DNA of 8,849 nucleotides from an uncultured Eubacteriales bacterium (GCA_902495025.1 CABUWB010000059.1:1-8849), one strand, 5' to 3'. Shown: positions 1 through 7,451, counted from the first letter of the stretch. Numbers and translations: made by a program. The notes: a model not told the origin generated them from the letters alone.

Positions 1-802
1 GAAACGAGCATACAGGCACATCAGACACCATCTGTCTTTCAACGCTGTCCTTTAAAAGAAAGGCGGTATGCTCCACCGTCTGCTCATAGCTGTCCGTATG
101 CTCTGCCGCCTTAAGCTCCCAGTAGGTCTGCTCTTTAAAACCGTCCCTTGAAAATATGCCTACACTGCCGTAGCCTATTTCACGTATACCCTTGAATACA
201 CCGTTTCGCTCCGTTCTTGCAGGTCCTATGCCAAAAATCTGCCTGAGGCTGTCAAGGTTAATTTCGGGCTTGACAAGCGGATTTGCAAAAAGAGCCTTTA
301 TCTCTGAGCCAAAAACCAGCGTGTCCCCACAAAGCGTATAAAAAAGTGGCTTTATACCGCACCTGTCCCTGAAAAGCATAAGCCTTTCCTCAACACTGTC
401 CCATACGGCATAGGCAAAAATGCCGTTGAGCAGCTTTACGCTGTCAATGCCGTACTCCATATAGGCATACAGAATAACCTCCGTATCGGTTGTGGTTTCA
501 AATACATAGCCCTTTGAAATTAAATCAGCCTTCAGCTCATCACAGTTGTAAATTTCGCCGTTGTAAACTATTGTATATTCATTGCCGCCATGCACCCTTG
601 TAATAGGCTGGCTGCCGCCGTAAAGGTCCCTTATTGTAAGCCTTGTATGTGAAAAACCGCAGTGCGGCACAAGATATTCGCCTGCATTGTCGTACCCTCT
701 GTGCGCTATTGCAGTACGCATATTTACAAGTATGTCGGTATAATGACCCCTTTTAGCCGTAAAGTCCATATTAAAACAGGAAAAACCCGATATTCCGCAC
801 AT
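1..802 (-). CDS. asnB: Asparagine synthetase B (glutamine-hydrolysing), N-terminal part; runs off window
   Basis: Converts aspartate, glutamine and ATP to asparagine in the cytoplasm. Only the first 267 codons lie in the window. The start ATG (800-802) gives MCGISGF, placing the nucleophile Cys2 of an Ntn-type class II glutaminase directly after the removable Met, and GAGGT lies about seven bases upstream. Visible glutaminase motifs are HRGYDNAG (residues 34-41, usually HRGPDDEG, so the Pro is replaced by Tyr), YNGEIYN (80-86), TTDTEV (104-109) and FRDRCGIKPL (144-153). The synthetase domain begins near residue 235 and the window ends at SDVPVCSF, just before the expected SGGLDSS pyrophosphate loop, which is therefore not seen. 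The family is about 500-630 residues long, so roughly half is missing through the window edge and not through mutation. It is divergent from the two-component operon. No T-box is seen in its leader. Family assignment is secure. Confidence 0.95.
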   Translation of the reverse strand, partial: MCGISGFSCFNMDFTAKRGHYTDILVNMRTAIAHRGYDNAGEYLVPHCGFSHTRLTIRDLYGGSQPITRVHGGNEYTIVYNGEIYNCDELKADLISKGYVFETTTDTEVILYAYMEYGIDSVKLLNGIFAYAVWDSVEERLMLFRDRCGIKPLFYTLCGDTLVFGSEIKALFANPLVKPEINLDSLRQIFGIGPARTERNGVFKGIREIGYGSVGIFSRDGFKEQTYWELKAAEHTDSYEQTVEHTAFLLKDSVERQMVSDVPVCSF

Positions 803-951
803 ATCAAACCTCGCTTAAAATTTAGTCCTGTATATGATATTCACTTTTGGTAAATTTAATGCAGACCCGAAAGGGAAATTATCCGACTAAAAAAAGCTCA
901 AAAAGGAAAAAGTATTACGCTTTTCCCTCCGGGGCTCAATTAAATGTTCTA

Positions 952-991
952 CGGGCAAAATGCAATTTTTTCGGGCGAAATGCAATTTTAT
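952..991 (+). repeat. Two tandem 20-bp direct repeats, likely response-regulator operator
   Basis: Units 952-971 and 972-991 match at 18 of 20 positions, share the core AAATGCAATTTT and begin with CGGGC. They abut with no spacer and end three bases before the -35 hexamer at 995. LytTR regulators typically bind pairs of direct repeats about two helical turns apart just upstream of -35, so this is a natural autoregulatory site for the adjacent LytTR gene. The binding role is inference; the repeat itself is directly visible. Confidence 0.7.
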
Positions 992-994
992 TGA

Positions 995-1023
995 TTGATA
1001 AAGACTGTTTTATATTTTATAAT
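995..1023 (+). promoter_or_regulatory. Sigma-A type promoter of the two-component operon
   Basis: TTGATA (995-1000), a 17-base spacer and TATAAT (1018-1023) give a near-consensus housekeeping promoter. Transcription would start around 1029-1031, essentially at the AGGAGG at 1030-1035, giving a leader of only about 16 bases before the ATG at 1046. It drives the response regulator and probably the two following genes, because no terminator is seen before 4983. Confidence 0.75.
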
Positions 1024-1045
1024 ATTCTTAGGAGGTGTATACCTT

Positions 1046-1750
1046 ATGAAAATAGCTGTTGTTGATGATTACAGGCAGGATATGGAGCTGCTTGTAAAGC
1101 ATATTAAGGCTTATTTTAACCCACAGGGTATTGATATAGACTGCTTTGAAAGCGGAGAACAATTTTTAACGGAATTTGCACCCGACAAATACACGCTTGC
1201 CTTTCTTGATATATATATTGGCGAGCTGACAGGCGTGGATATTGCAAGGCAGGTATTTGCACAGGATAAGGAATGCAGAATTGTTTTTATAACCACAAGC
1301 AATTCCTTTGCATCGGAGAGCTACGAGGTTTGTGCGGCAGGCTATCTTATTAAGCCTGTCAGTGCAGAGAGCATAAACTCTTTGCTGGACAGGCTGACAG
1401 CTACCTTAAATAACGGTGATAAATATATGGACTGGGTAACGCCAAACAACATATACCATATAGCATACAGGGATATTGTGTATGCAGAAAGCGTTGCAAG
1501 GACGGTAAAAATACACCTTTACGGAAATATAATCGAGCTTAACGAGGGCTTTTACGCAAAAACGGCACCGCTGCTTAATGACAGCCGTTTTCTGGAGTGC
1601 TGTCGGGGTGTAATAGTAAATATGGACCATATCATAAAAATACAGGGTGATGATTTTGTTATGGATATCGGCGAGGCTGTACCCATACGCAAAAGGCACA
1701 AAAAGGAAATACACAGAGCTTATATGAAATACAGGATAGGTGAATTATAA
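1046..1750 (+). CDS. LytTR-family response regulator transcription factor
   Basis: Cytoplasmic DNA-binding regulator of 234 residues, expected to be phosphorylated by a histidine kinase. The receiver domain (about 1-120) has acidic pair D7-D8, phospho-acceptor D55 in FLDIYIG, the switch Thr at T83/T84 (ITTS) and K103 in the IKP motif, so all key residues are present. A LytTR DNA-binding domain follows (about 135-232), with the characteristic FLECCRGVIVNMDHI and VPIRKRHKKEIHRAYMKY segments. I chose ATG 1046 because it is preceded by AGGAGG (1030-1035) and the protein then begins MKIAVVDD, the normal receiver start; an in-frame upstream start at 995 would lie in the promoter. It is the first gene of an operon with an unknown membrane-anchored protein and a sensor kinase, both broken, so this intact gene may now act without its cognate kinase. 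Its target genes are unknown, but the tandem repeats upstream suggest autoregulation. Confidence 0.93.
   Translation: MKIAVVDDYRQDMELLVKHIKAYFNPQGIDIDCFESGEQFLTEFAPDKYTLAFLDIYIGELTGVDIARQVFAQDKECRIVFITTSNSFASESYEVCAAGYLIKPVSAESINSLLDRLTATLNNGDKYMDWVTPNNIYHIAYRDIVYAESVARTVKIHLYGNIIELNEGFYAKTAPLLNDSRFLECCRGVIVNMDHIIKIQGDDFVMDIGEAVPIRKRHKKEIHRAYMKYRIGEL
1738..1743 (+). promoter_or_regulatory. Ribosome binding site AGGTGA pointing at ATG 1754
   Basis: AGGTGA lies within the last codons of the response regulator, ten bases before ATG 1754, which itself follows the regulator stop by three bases. This marks 1754 as the original start of the second operon gene, even though that frame closes after 20 codons at 1814-1816. 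Confidence 0.5.
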
Positions 1751-1753
1751 TAT

Positions 1754-3105
1754 ATGAAAAAGTTAATATTATTGCTGCTGACGGCTATGAGTTTGAGGGC
1801 GGTCTGGAGCCTGTAATTGAAATACCAATATTTATTTACAGCGAGGGCATGGAGCCGCTTGAAAATGCCGCTATTGCCTATGACAGCTCCACACTGCCGC
1901 TTATACCGACAGGCAGCAGACCTGCGGATTATGTAAACACTGCAGACCAGTATCTTTTTATGACAGACAGCGGCGACTATTTTTACTGCACCACAACATG
2001 GGAGGATTTGCCTGCCGCAGACACCGCAGGTGAAATCACCCTTACAAGTACATATAACCTGCCATGGGGCATAAGTACAGACACCCCATTCCGCACGCAA
2101 ACGTTTTATGCAATGAATGATAATGATATTTTCCTTGACTATATTTTAAACGACGGCTTTTTTGTAAGCTGTTACTGGCTTAAATATATTGATGACTATG
2201 AGAATATCAGCATACAGTATTCCTGCGACGGCGGCGAATGGCTTGACGGCAGTAAAATATGCGAGGTAGGCGGAGATTATTTCAATATTTATGCCTTTGA
2301 GCTTGACTGTGATGCAAAATATCGCTTCAGGCTTGAATACAACGGCAAAACCTATGGTGATTTACTTATTGAAACAACAGATGATGATGTATCGGCAGCC
2401 TATATAAGCGGCGATATTGACGGCGGAGATAACGAGCAGCAGGAGCTGTCAGACTATACCACACCAACCGAAAGCTCCGTTAAACGCAAGCACTCCAACA
2501 ACAAAACCGTAAGCACCGTCAAGCAAACCATAGCTGCGGCAGAGGAAAGTACAACGGAGCAGACTACAACTGCCTCCACATCAGAGCTTGAAAGCACACA
2601 AACCGAAAATGACATTGAGCCTCCCGTTATTGAGGAAATAACGCCAAATAAAACCACCATTTCGGACAGCAAGCTGATTGAGGCGGTTAAAACACAGGGT
2701 GATTACATTACCTTTGAAAAGGATGGTACGGCGCTTGAACTGCCGTCAGACTTTGTAAAGGACAGCAATATAACGCCAAGTGACAGCGTTACGGTTGAGA
2801 TATAAAGGGATGATAAAATTATCAGCCTTAATGTTGAGGTAAACAATGAGCCTGTCAATAATATAGAGGGTTCAAGGCTGCGCCTTTCGGACAAAACAGA
2901 GGAAATTAAAAAGGACGAAGCCACAATAAATGATACCTCGGATGATGACAGATATTCGGAGTTTGAAATTGACGAGGCAGGTACATATACGGCAGAAACA
3001 GACAATGAGCAAAACAGCATAAATTATAAGCTGTTTGTAATTGCCGGTATTATTATACTGGCAACAGGGACGGTGTTTATTAAATGGTTAAGTACAAAAA
3101 AATAA
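1754..3105 (+). pseudogene. Broken gene for a membrane-anchored, Thr-rich surface protein of unknown family
   Basis: The main frame is open from 1744 to an in-frame TAA at 2803-2805, then continues in the same frame to a TAA at 3103-3105, 22 bases into the kinase gene. I do not recognise the family. The N-terminal part is rich in aromatic and acidic residues, and a segment at about 2200-2375 (SIQYSCDGGEW ... YRFRLEYNGKTYG) looks like a small beta-sandwich, perhaps Ig/Fn3-like. A Ser/Thr-rich linker (about 2450-2615) follows, then a second beta-rich domain split by the stop. Last comes a C-terminal membrane segment (LFVIAGIIILATGTVF) with Lys after it, which suggests an exported N-terminal part. 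The start is also damaged: ATG 1754 gives MKKLILLLLTAMSL and then a stop, one frame away from the main reading. One lost A in the run at 1757-1761, or a larger deletion, would explain this. ATG 1849 is the only in-frame ATG near the start, but its spacing to GAGGG is poor. Confidence 0.75.
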
Positions 3106-4955
3106 TTATAACACTTTTAATATCCGTCCTTTCGGCTACACTTTTATTTACGCTGCTGTATCGGTTTGACAACAAGTATACCCGCCGCTCTCCACAGCCC
3201 GTAAACGGCATACTGGAGATTGAAAAAACCGACCAGGACGGATATATATTTCTTATATACGACTGGGAGTTTTATGCCGATGAGCTTTATATCCCCGAGG
3301 ATTTTAAAAACGGCAGACCCGACAGCTATATGGAATATGTTTCCATAGGCGAGAGAATGTCAATGACGGATAAATCAGCTTTTGGCAGGGGTACATACAG
3401 GCTTAATCTTATTCTGCCCGATGAGGAAAGGGAATACGCCCTTTTATTGCCCGAAATTTTTTCCTCCTACGACTTATATATTAACGACAGGCTGAAGCTT
3501 AAAATGGGGGATTGTGAAAGAAAAATAACCGAAATACAAAGAAGAATGGTTACCTTTGATGCCTCGGGCAGCACACAAATAATACTTAACGTCAGCAATT
3601 ATTCGCACTATTACAGCGGTATGGTCTATCCGCCCGCATTTGGCAGCCAGCAGGCGCTCAATACCATGCGTGGTATTGACATTCTGTTAATTCTTGCTGT
3701 ATTCGTATGCGCCTTTATCTGCTTTATTATATCAATTTATATGGAGCTTATATTAAAGCAGCCAAAGCTTATTGTTTTTGCCCTGCTCAGCCTTGCCGCA
3801 GGTATATATTCGGGCACTGCTCTTGTGCATTATTTCTTTACCGTATCATCAGAGCTTATTTATGCTGTTAAGCTTTTGTCGGGCTACATTATATATACCT
3901 TTACCATTGCAATGCACAACCGCATTTGCAGGGTAAGCAAAACCACAGACTATATAACGCTTGCCGTTTCGGCTTTTATCTGTATTCTCGCCGCAGCGCT
4001 TGCACTTTTTTCGGCAGATATATCAATAGGCGGACGTGAGCTTATATCCAATATTTTAGGCGCTTATAAATGGCTGTGCGGCATTTATCTTATTGTAAGT
4101 GCTGTTATGTATGCAAGGGACTGTATGCCAATTGTGTTCGGAACAGTATTTTTCGGTATGTCCCTTGTGTTTGACAGGATATACCCTGTATATGAGCCTG
4201 TTTACGGCGGATATTTTACGGAGGTCAGCTTTCTTGTGCTTATACTCTGCCTTAGCCTTATACAATGGAACAATGTTGCCGATGCCATTGTGTTTAAGCT
4301 TACCTTTGATGAGGAGCAAAGGCAGATGTGCAGGCAGATTGACATTCACAAAAACCATTACAGAGAGCTTAGCAGTAATATTGAAAACACAAGAAAGGCG
4401 TATCACGATATGCGCCATCATTTAAGGGTAATGCAGAATTTTCTTAAAAGCAAAAACTATACCGCTCTTTCAGATTATATGGACGGCTTTGAGGAAAATA
4501 TGTACATTGCTCCACCGCTTTTCTACTGCAAAAACCTGACAGTTGACGCACTGCTCAACTATTATTCGGGGCTTTGAAGGGCAAATGAGATACGCTTTGA
4601 GGTTAAATTTGATGTACCCTAAACTATACTCTTTCCCGATACGGATATTACAATTCTGCTTGGCAACCTGCTTGAAAATGCCTATGAAGCCTGCCGCAGA
4701 CAGGAGGATGGCAACAAATTTATTAATATAAAGGGTAAATGCAGCAGGGATAATCTGCTTATCCGCCTTACAAACAGCTATAACGGAAAGGTTAAGCGGC
4801 TGAATGACGGCTTTGCATCAAGTAAAAGAGATGGTACGGGTATGGGTATTAAATCGGTTAATTCCATAGTAGAAAAATATGATGGTGTTATGGATTTTGA
4901 AATAAATGAAACCTTCTCGGTTTATGTGAATATTGCAATTGATGATGCCGATTAA
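3084..4955 (+). pseudogene. 7TM-type sensor histidine kinase (HPK10/GHKL class) with two in-frame stops
   Basis: Would encode a 623-residue membrane kinase, the natural partner of the LytTR regulator. Domains: N-terminal membrane segment (about 5-26), an extracellular beta-rich domain (about 40-185) ending with YALLLPEIFSSYDLYIND, seven hydrophobic segments (about 197-395) as in 7TMR-DISM receptors, a short coiled-coil-like link, then the phospho-acceptor motif HDMRHHL with H441, typical of AgrC-like kinases that pair with LytTR regulators. Codon 498 is TGA (4575-4577) and codon 513 is TAA (4620-4622). Beyond them the same frame gives the N box GNLLENAYEA (N528, N532) and the G box GTGMGIKSV (584-592), ending at TAA 4953-4955. 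No frameshift is needed. The truncated 497-residue product would keep its sensor and His but lack the ATPase, so it could not phosphorylate itself. Its start overlaps the previous gene by 22 bases, implying translational coupling. I see no in-frame start that would make the ATPase part separately. Confidence 0.88.
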
Positions 4956-4982
4956 TTACAAGGATGTACTTTTATACACGCA

Positions 4983-5014
4983 AAAATAGCTGCCGCAAAT
5001 GCGACAGCTATTTT
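4983..5014. terminator. Bidirectional intrinsic terminator between convergent operons
   Basis: The 10-bp perfect stem AAAATAGCTG (4983-4992) / CAGCTATTTT (5005-5014) is extended by CGC/GCG across one C-A mismatch, with the loop AAAT. On the minus strand it ends in a TTTTT run and closes the khpA end of the SRP/S16 operon three bases after its stop. On the plus strand it ends in TTTTAATT and would stop transcripts from the kinase gene. Confidence 0.85.
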
Positions 5015-5016
5015 AA

Positions 5017-5244
5017 TTACATAATCTTTACGACTACCTTTTTATCCTCACGGGTAGCGGCAGCCTTAATAACAGAACGGATTGACTTAGCAATTCTGCC
5101 CTGCTTACCTATTACCTTGCCAATATCCTCACCGTCAACCGTAAGCTCAAGAATAAGGGCGTCATCGTCCATTCTTTCATTTACAACAACCTTATCGGGA
5201 TTGTCAACAAGATTTTTTGCAATAACTTCGAGTAATTCCTTCAT
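5017..5244 (-). CDS. khpA: KH-domain RNA-binding protein KhpA
   Basis: A small cytoplasmic RNA-binding protein of 75 residues, consisting of one KH domain with the GxxG loop G46-K-Q-G49 in GKVIGKQGRIAKSIR. In Firmicutes KhpA pairs with KhpB/Jag and affects RNA metabolism and cell elongation; that role comes from the family and not from this sequence. I chose ATG 5244 because GGAGG lies eight bases upstream. A GTG at 5259 would add five residues but contains that Shine-Dalgarno sequence, so it is not credible. It is the last gene of the ylxM-ffh-rpsP-khpA cluster and is followed at once by a hairpin terminator. In many Firmicutes rimM, trmD and rplS come next; here they do not. The older name is ylqC. 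Confidence 0.93.
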   Translation of the reverse strand: MKELLEVIAKNLVDNPDKVVVNERMDDDALILELTVDGEDIGKVIGKQGRIAKSIRSVIKAAATREDKKVVVKIM

Positions 5245-5307
5245 AATTGTGTCCTCCACGAAGCTGTTACGTTAAGCTACGAAAATCAACCGATTTCCCA
5301 AAATTAA

Positions 5308-5556
5308 TTAAGCCTCAATAGCGCCAGCCTTCTTAAGAAGAGCCTTAACAGTATCTGTAGGCTGTGCACCGTTACCAATCCACTTCTTAGCGCTCTCAAC
5401 GTCAACCTTTAATACAGCAGGTTCCTTAGTTGGGTCATAATAGCCGATTTCTGCGATTGACTGACCACCTCTTGGTGTTCTTGAATCAGCAACAACTATT
5501 CTATAAAAAGGAGCTTTCTTAGCACCTAATCTCTTTAATCTGATTTTTACTGCCAT
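5308..5556 (-). CDS. rpsP: 30S ribosomal protein S16
   Basis: A component of the small ribosomal subunit that binds 16S rRNA and helps 30S assembly. The 82-residue product starts [22 protein letters not shown] and contains ADSRTPRGG and [10 protein letters not shown], all hallmark S16 segments, and its length is normal for the family. ATG 5556 is chosen because GGAGGTGA sits eight bases upstream; an in-frame TTG further upstream at 5577 would include that site and is rejected. It lies between ffh and khpA with gaps of about 90 and 60 bases. No terminator hairpin is seen in either gap, so it is probably cotranscribed with both. Key features are complete and nothing is unusual. Confidence 0.97.
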   Translation of the reverse strand: MAVKIRLKRLGAKKAPFYRIVVADSRTPRGGQSIAEIGYYDPTKEPAVLKVDVESAKKWIGNGAQPTDTVKALLKKAGAIEA

Positions 5557-5649
5557 TTCCACTTTCACCTCCTTCAAAATTGGTTCTTATAAACCTTGAA
5601 AATTAAACATTTATATTTATAAAAGCATTAGCCTTTACAAAAACATTGG

Positions 5650-6987
5650 TTAACCGGGGAAGAACGGAAATTTCATTCTGTTCTTTTTACCCTTTGTCAT
5701 ATCGGTTAAGGACTTCATCATTCTCTTCATATCGTTAAACTGCTTTAAAAGCTGGTTTACCTCCTGAATTGTCCTGCCGCTGCCCTGTGCAATTCTCTTT
5801 TTTCTCGGGCCATTTATAATATCGGGATTGCGCCTTTCCTGTACGGTCATGGACTGAATCATAGCCTCAACCTTTACAGTTGCGTTTTCCTCAATATTAA
5901 GCTCGTCAAGGTTAAGCTTGCCCGTACCGGGTATCATTTTTAACAAGTCCTTCATAGGGCCCATTTTCTTAACCTGCTGGAGCTGCGACATAAAGTCCTC
6001 CAGATTAAAGTCGCTTGAACGCATTTTCTGCTCAAGCTCCTTAGCCTGATTTTCGTCATACACCTGCTGTGCCTTTTCAATAAGGCTGAGTACGTCGCCC
6101 ATGCCAAGTATACGTGATGCCATTCTGTCGGGATAAAACGGCTCCAAATCGTCCATTTTTTCACCCATACCCACGTACTTGATAGGCTTACCCGTTACAG
6201 CCCTTACAGAAAGTGCCGCACCGCCTCTGGTGTCGCCGTCAAGCTTGGTAATGATTACACCGTCAAGACCGAGCTTTTCATTAAAGCTCTCGGCTACATT
6301 TACTGCGTCCTGACCAGTCTTAGCGTCTATAACAAGAAGAATTTCCTGCGGTCTTACCTCCGCCTTGATGTTTGCAAGCTCGTCCATTAACTCCTCGTTA
6401 ATATGCAGACGGCCTGCGGTATCTATAATAACAATGTCATTGCCATTGCGTGACGCATATTCAACAGCCTGCTTTGCAATATCGACAGGGTTAATCTGTC
6501 CCTTTTCAAAAACAGGTATGTCATACGTTTTGCCTACAACCTGCAGCTGCTTTATTGCGGCAGGTCTGTAAACATCACAGGCTACAAGCAGCGGGTGCTT
6601 GCCCTGCTTTCTGAGCTGACCTGCAAGCTTACCTGTTGTGGTGGTTTTACCTGCACCCTGTAAGCCTACCATCATATAAACCGTAGGCGATTTGGGAGAA
6701 AATGTCAGCTTGCTCTGTGTGCTGCCCATAAGGTAGGTAAGCTCGTCATTAACTATTTTAATAACCTGCTGTGCAGGGTTAAGACCCTCCAGCACATCGC
6801 CGCCTATTGCCTTTTCGGTTACAGAGTTCACAAAATCCTTAACTATCTTAAAGTTTACATCAGCCTCAAGCAGTGCCAGCTTAACCTCTCGAAGCGCTGT
6901 TTTAACGTCCTTTTCGGTAAGCTTGCCTTTGCCCCTGAGCTGTCTGAAAACATCCTGCAGCTTGCCAGATAAACTTTCAAATGCCAT
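5650..6987 (-). CDS. ffh: Signal recognition particle protein Ffh (SRP54 GTPase)
   Basis: The 445-residue SRP GTPase that binds signal sequences of nascent membrane and secreted proteins and delivers ribosomes to the receptor FtsY. The N domain (about 1-95) contains the ALLEADVN motif. The G domain carries the P-loop GLQGAGKTTTTGK (108-120), DVYRPAA (138-144), DTAGR (189-193) and TKLDGDTRGG (247-256). The methionine-rich M domain (about 297-435) has the RNA-binding segment with GSGRTIQEVNQLLKQF (402-417), and the protein ends KKNRMKFPFFPG. Its length equals the usual Firmicutes Ffh. ATG 6987 is preceded by GGAGG. The gene begins 13 bases after the ylxM stop, so the two are coupled in one transcript. 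All catalytic motifs are intact. The SRP RNA gene is not in this window. Confidence 0.98.
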   Translation of the reverse strand: MAFESLSGKLQDVFRQLRGKGKLTEKDVKTALREVKLALLEADVNFKIVKDFVNSVTEKAIGGDVLEGLNPAQQVIKIVNDELTYLMGSTQSKLTFSPKSPTVYMMVGLQGAGKTTTTGKLAGQLRKQGKHPLLVACDVYRPAAIKQLQVVGKTYDIPVFEKGQINPVDIAKQAVEYASRNGNDIVIIDTAGRLHINEELMDELANIKAEVRPQEILLVIDAKTGQDAVNVAESFNEKLGLDGVIITKLDGDTRGGAALSVRAVTGKPIKYVGMGEKMDDLEPFYPDRMASRILGMGDVLSLIEKAQQVYDENQAKELEQKMRSSDFNLEDFMSQLQQVKKMGPMKDLLKMIPGTGKLNLDELNIEENATVKVEAMIQSMTVQERRNPDIINGPRKKRIAQGSGRTIQEVNQLLKQFNDMKRMMKSLTDMTKGKKNRMKFPFFPG

Positions 6988-7000
6988 TTAAGCCGCCCTC

Positions 7001-7348
7001 CTAATCCAAAATATGGCTTACAGCCTCTTTCAGTCCTGCAAAATCCTTATCATCTGACAGACCCTTTTCCTTAATAAGTCTGTCAAGGTCGGCTGCAGCA
7101 GAGTTTAGCCTTTCCCTCTGCTTGATGAATTTATCAACCAGCAGAAGCTTTTCCTCATACTGCATCAGTATTTTTTCTGTCCTTTTTATCATCTCGTGCA
7201 CCGCCTGACGTGTTATGCCAAAGCGGTCGCCGATTTCGTTAAGTGAGTAATCGTCCTGATAGTAAAGCTCAATTACACTGCGCTGCTTTTCAGTAAGCAG
7301 CTCGCCGTAAAAGTCATATAATAAAGTAATTTCAAGCACCTTATCCAT
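7001..7348 (-). CDS. ylxM: YlxM-family HTH protein (UPF0122), SRP-operon partner
   Basis: A 115-residue cytoplasmic protein with a sigma-70 region 4-like helix-turn-helix at about residues 18-62 (LTEKQRSVIELYYQDDYSLNEIGDR, then FGITRQAVHEMIKR), followed by a charged helical tail that may form a coiled coil. The family is encoded upstream of ffh across Firmicutes, and in streptococci YlxM has been linked to SRP function; a DNA-binding role rests on the fold only. ATG 7348 is chosen because AGGTGA lies six bases upstream. A TTG two codons earlier (7354) overlaps that spacing region and is less likely. It is the first gene of its operon, behind a consensus promoter 46 bases upstream, and its stop lies 13 bases from the ffh start. 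Confidence 0.92.
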   Translation of the reverse strand: MDKVLEITLLYDFYGELLTEKQRSVIELYYQDDYSLNEIGDRFGITRQAVHEMIKRTEKILMQYEEKLLLVDKFIKQRERLNSAAADLDRLIKEKGLSDDKDFAGLKEAVSHILD

Positions 7349-7393
7349 AACCAATCACCTGTCAATCAATATTGCTTTACACTCACTTGTGTT

Positions 7394-7422
7394 ATTCTAC
7401 ACTATTTTTTACCGTCTGTCAA
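7394..7422 (-). promoter_or_regulatory. Sigma-A promoter of the ylxM-ffh-rpsP-khpA operon
   Basis: Read on the minus strand, TTGACA (7417-7422), a 17-base spacer and TAGAAT (7394-7399) lie upstream of ylxM. The hexamers match consensus at 6/6 and 5/6 with optimal spacing, fitting a strong constitutive promoter for translation and export genes. The transcription start would fall near 7387, giving a leader of about 40 bases. Confidence 0.85.
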
Positions 7423-7439
7423 GTAAAATATTTTGACAG
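7416..7439. repeat. Inverted repeat over the -35 of the ylxM promoter
   Basis: CTGTCAA (7416-7422) and TTGACAG (7433-7439) form a perfect 7-bp inverted repeat with a 10-base AT-rich spacer. One arm contains the -35 hexamer of the operon promoter. It could be an operator or chance. It is not a good terminator for the upstream dipeptidase gene, because no T-run follows on the minus strand. Confidence 0.4.
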
Positions 7440-7451
7440 GCGCATATTTTT

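Noticed and set aside
905..926. GGAAAA/TTTTCC hairpin followed by T-runs on the minus strand, upstream of asnB, as an attenuator
   Set aside because: The stem is only six mostly A-T pairs with a ten-base loop, and no T-box or leader peptide accompanies it.
847..1065. Plus-strand 72-codon frame upstream of the response regulator
   Set aside because: It runs through the repeats and promoter, has no ribosome binding site, and shows no protein-like composition.
1754..1767. ATG AAA AAG as a programmed -1 slippery site leading into the main frame of the middle gene
   Set aside because: The heptamer is G AAA AAG and not A AAA AAG, it lies directly after the start codon, and no stimulatory hairpin or internal Shine-Dalgarno fits; a mutation is simpler.
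4099..4425. 108-codon plus-strand frame inside the kinase
   Set aside because: It is a shifted-frame shadow of the kinase membrane and phospho-acceptor region, with no ribosome binding site.
5245..5259. GTG at 5259 as the khpA start
   Set aside because: It would place the GGAGG Shine-Dalgarno inside the coding region; ATG 5244 is correctly spaced from it.
7416..7439. Inverted repeat as terminator of the dipeptidase gene
   Set aside because: No T-run follows on the minus strand and it overlaps the next promoter.
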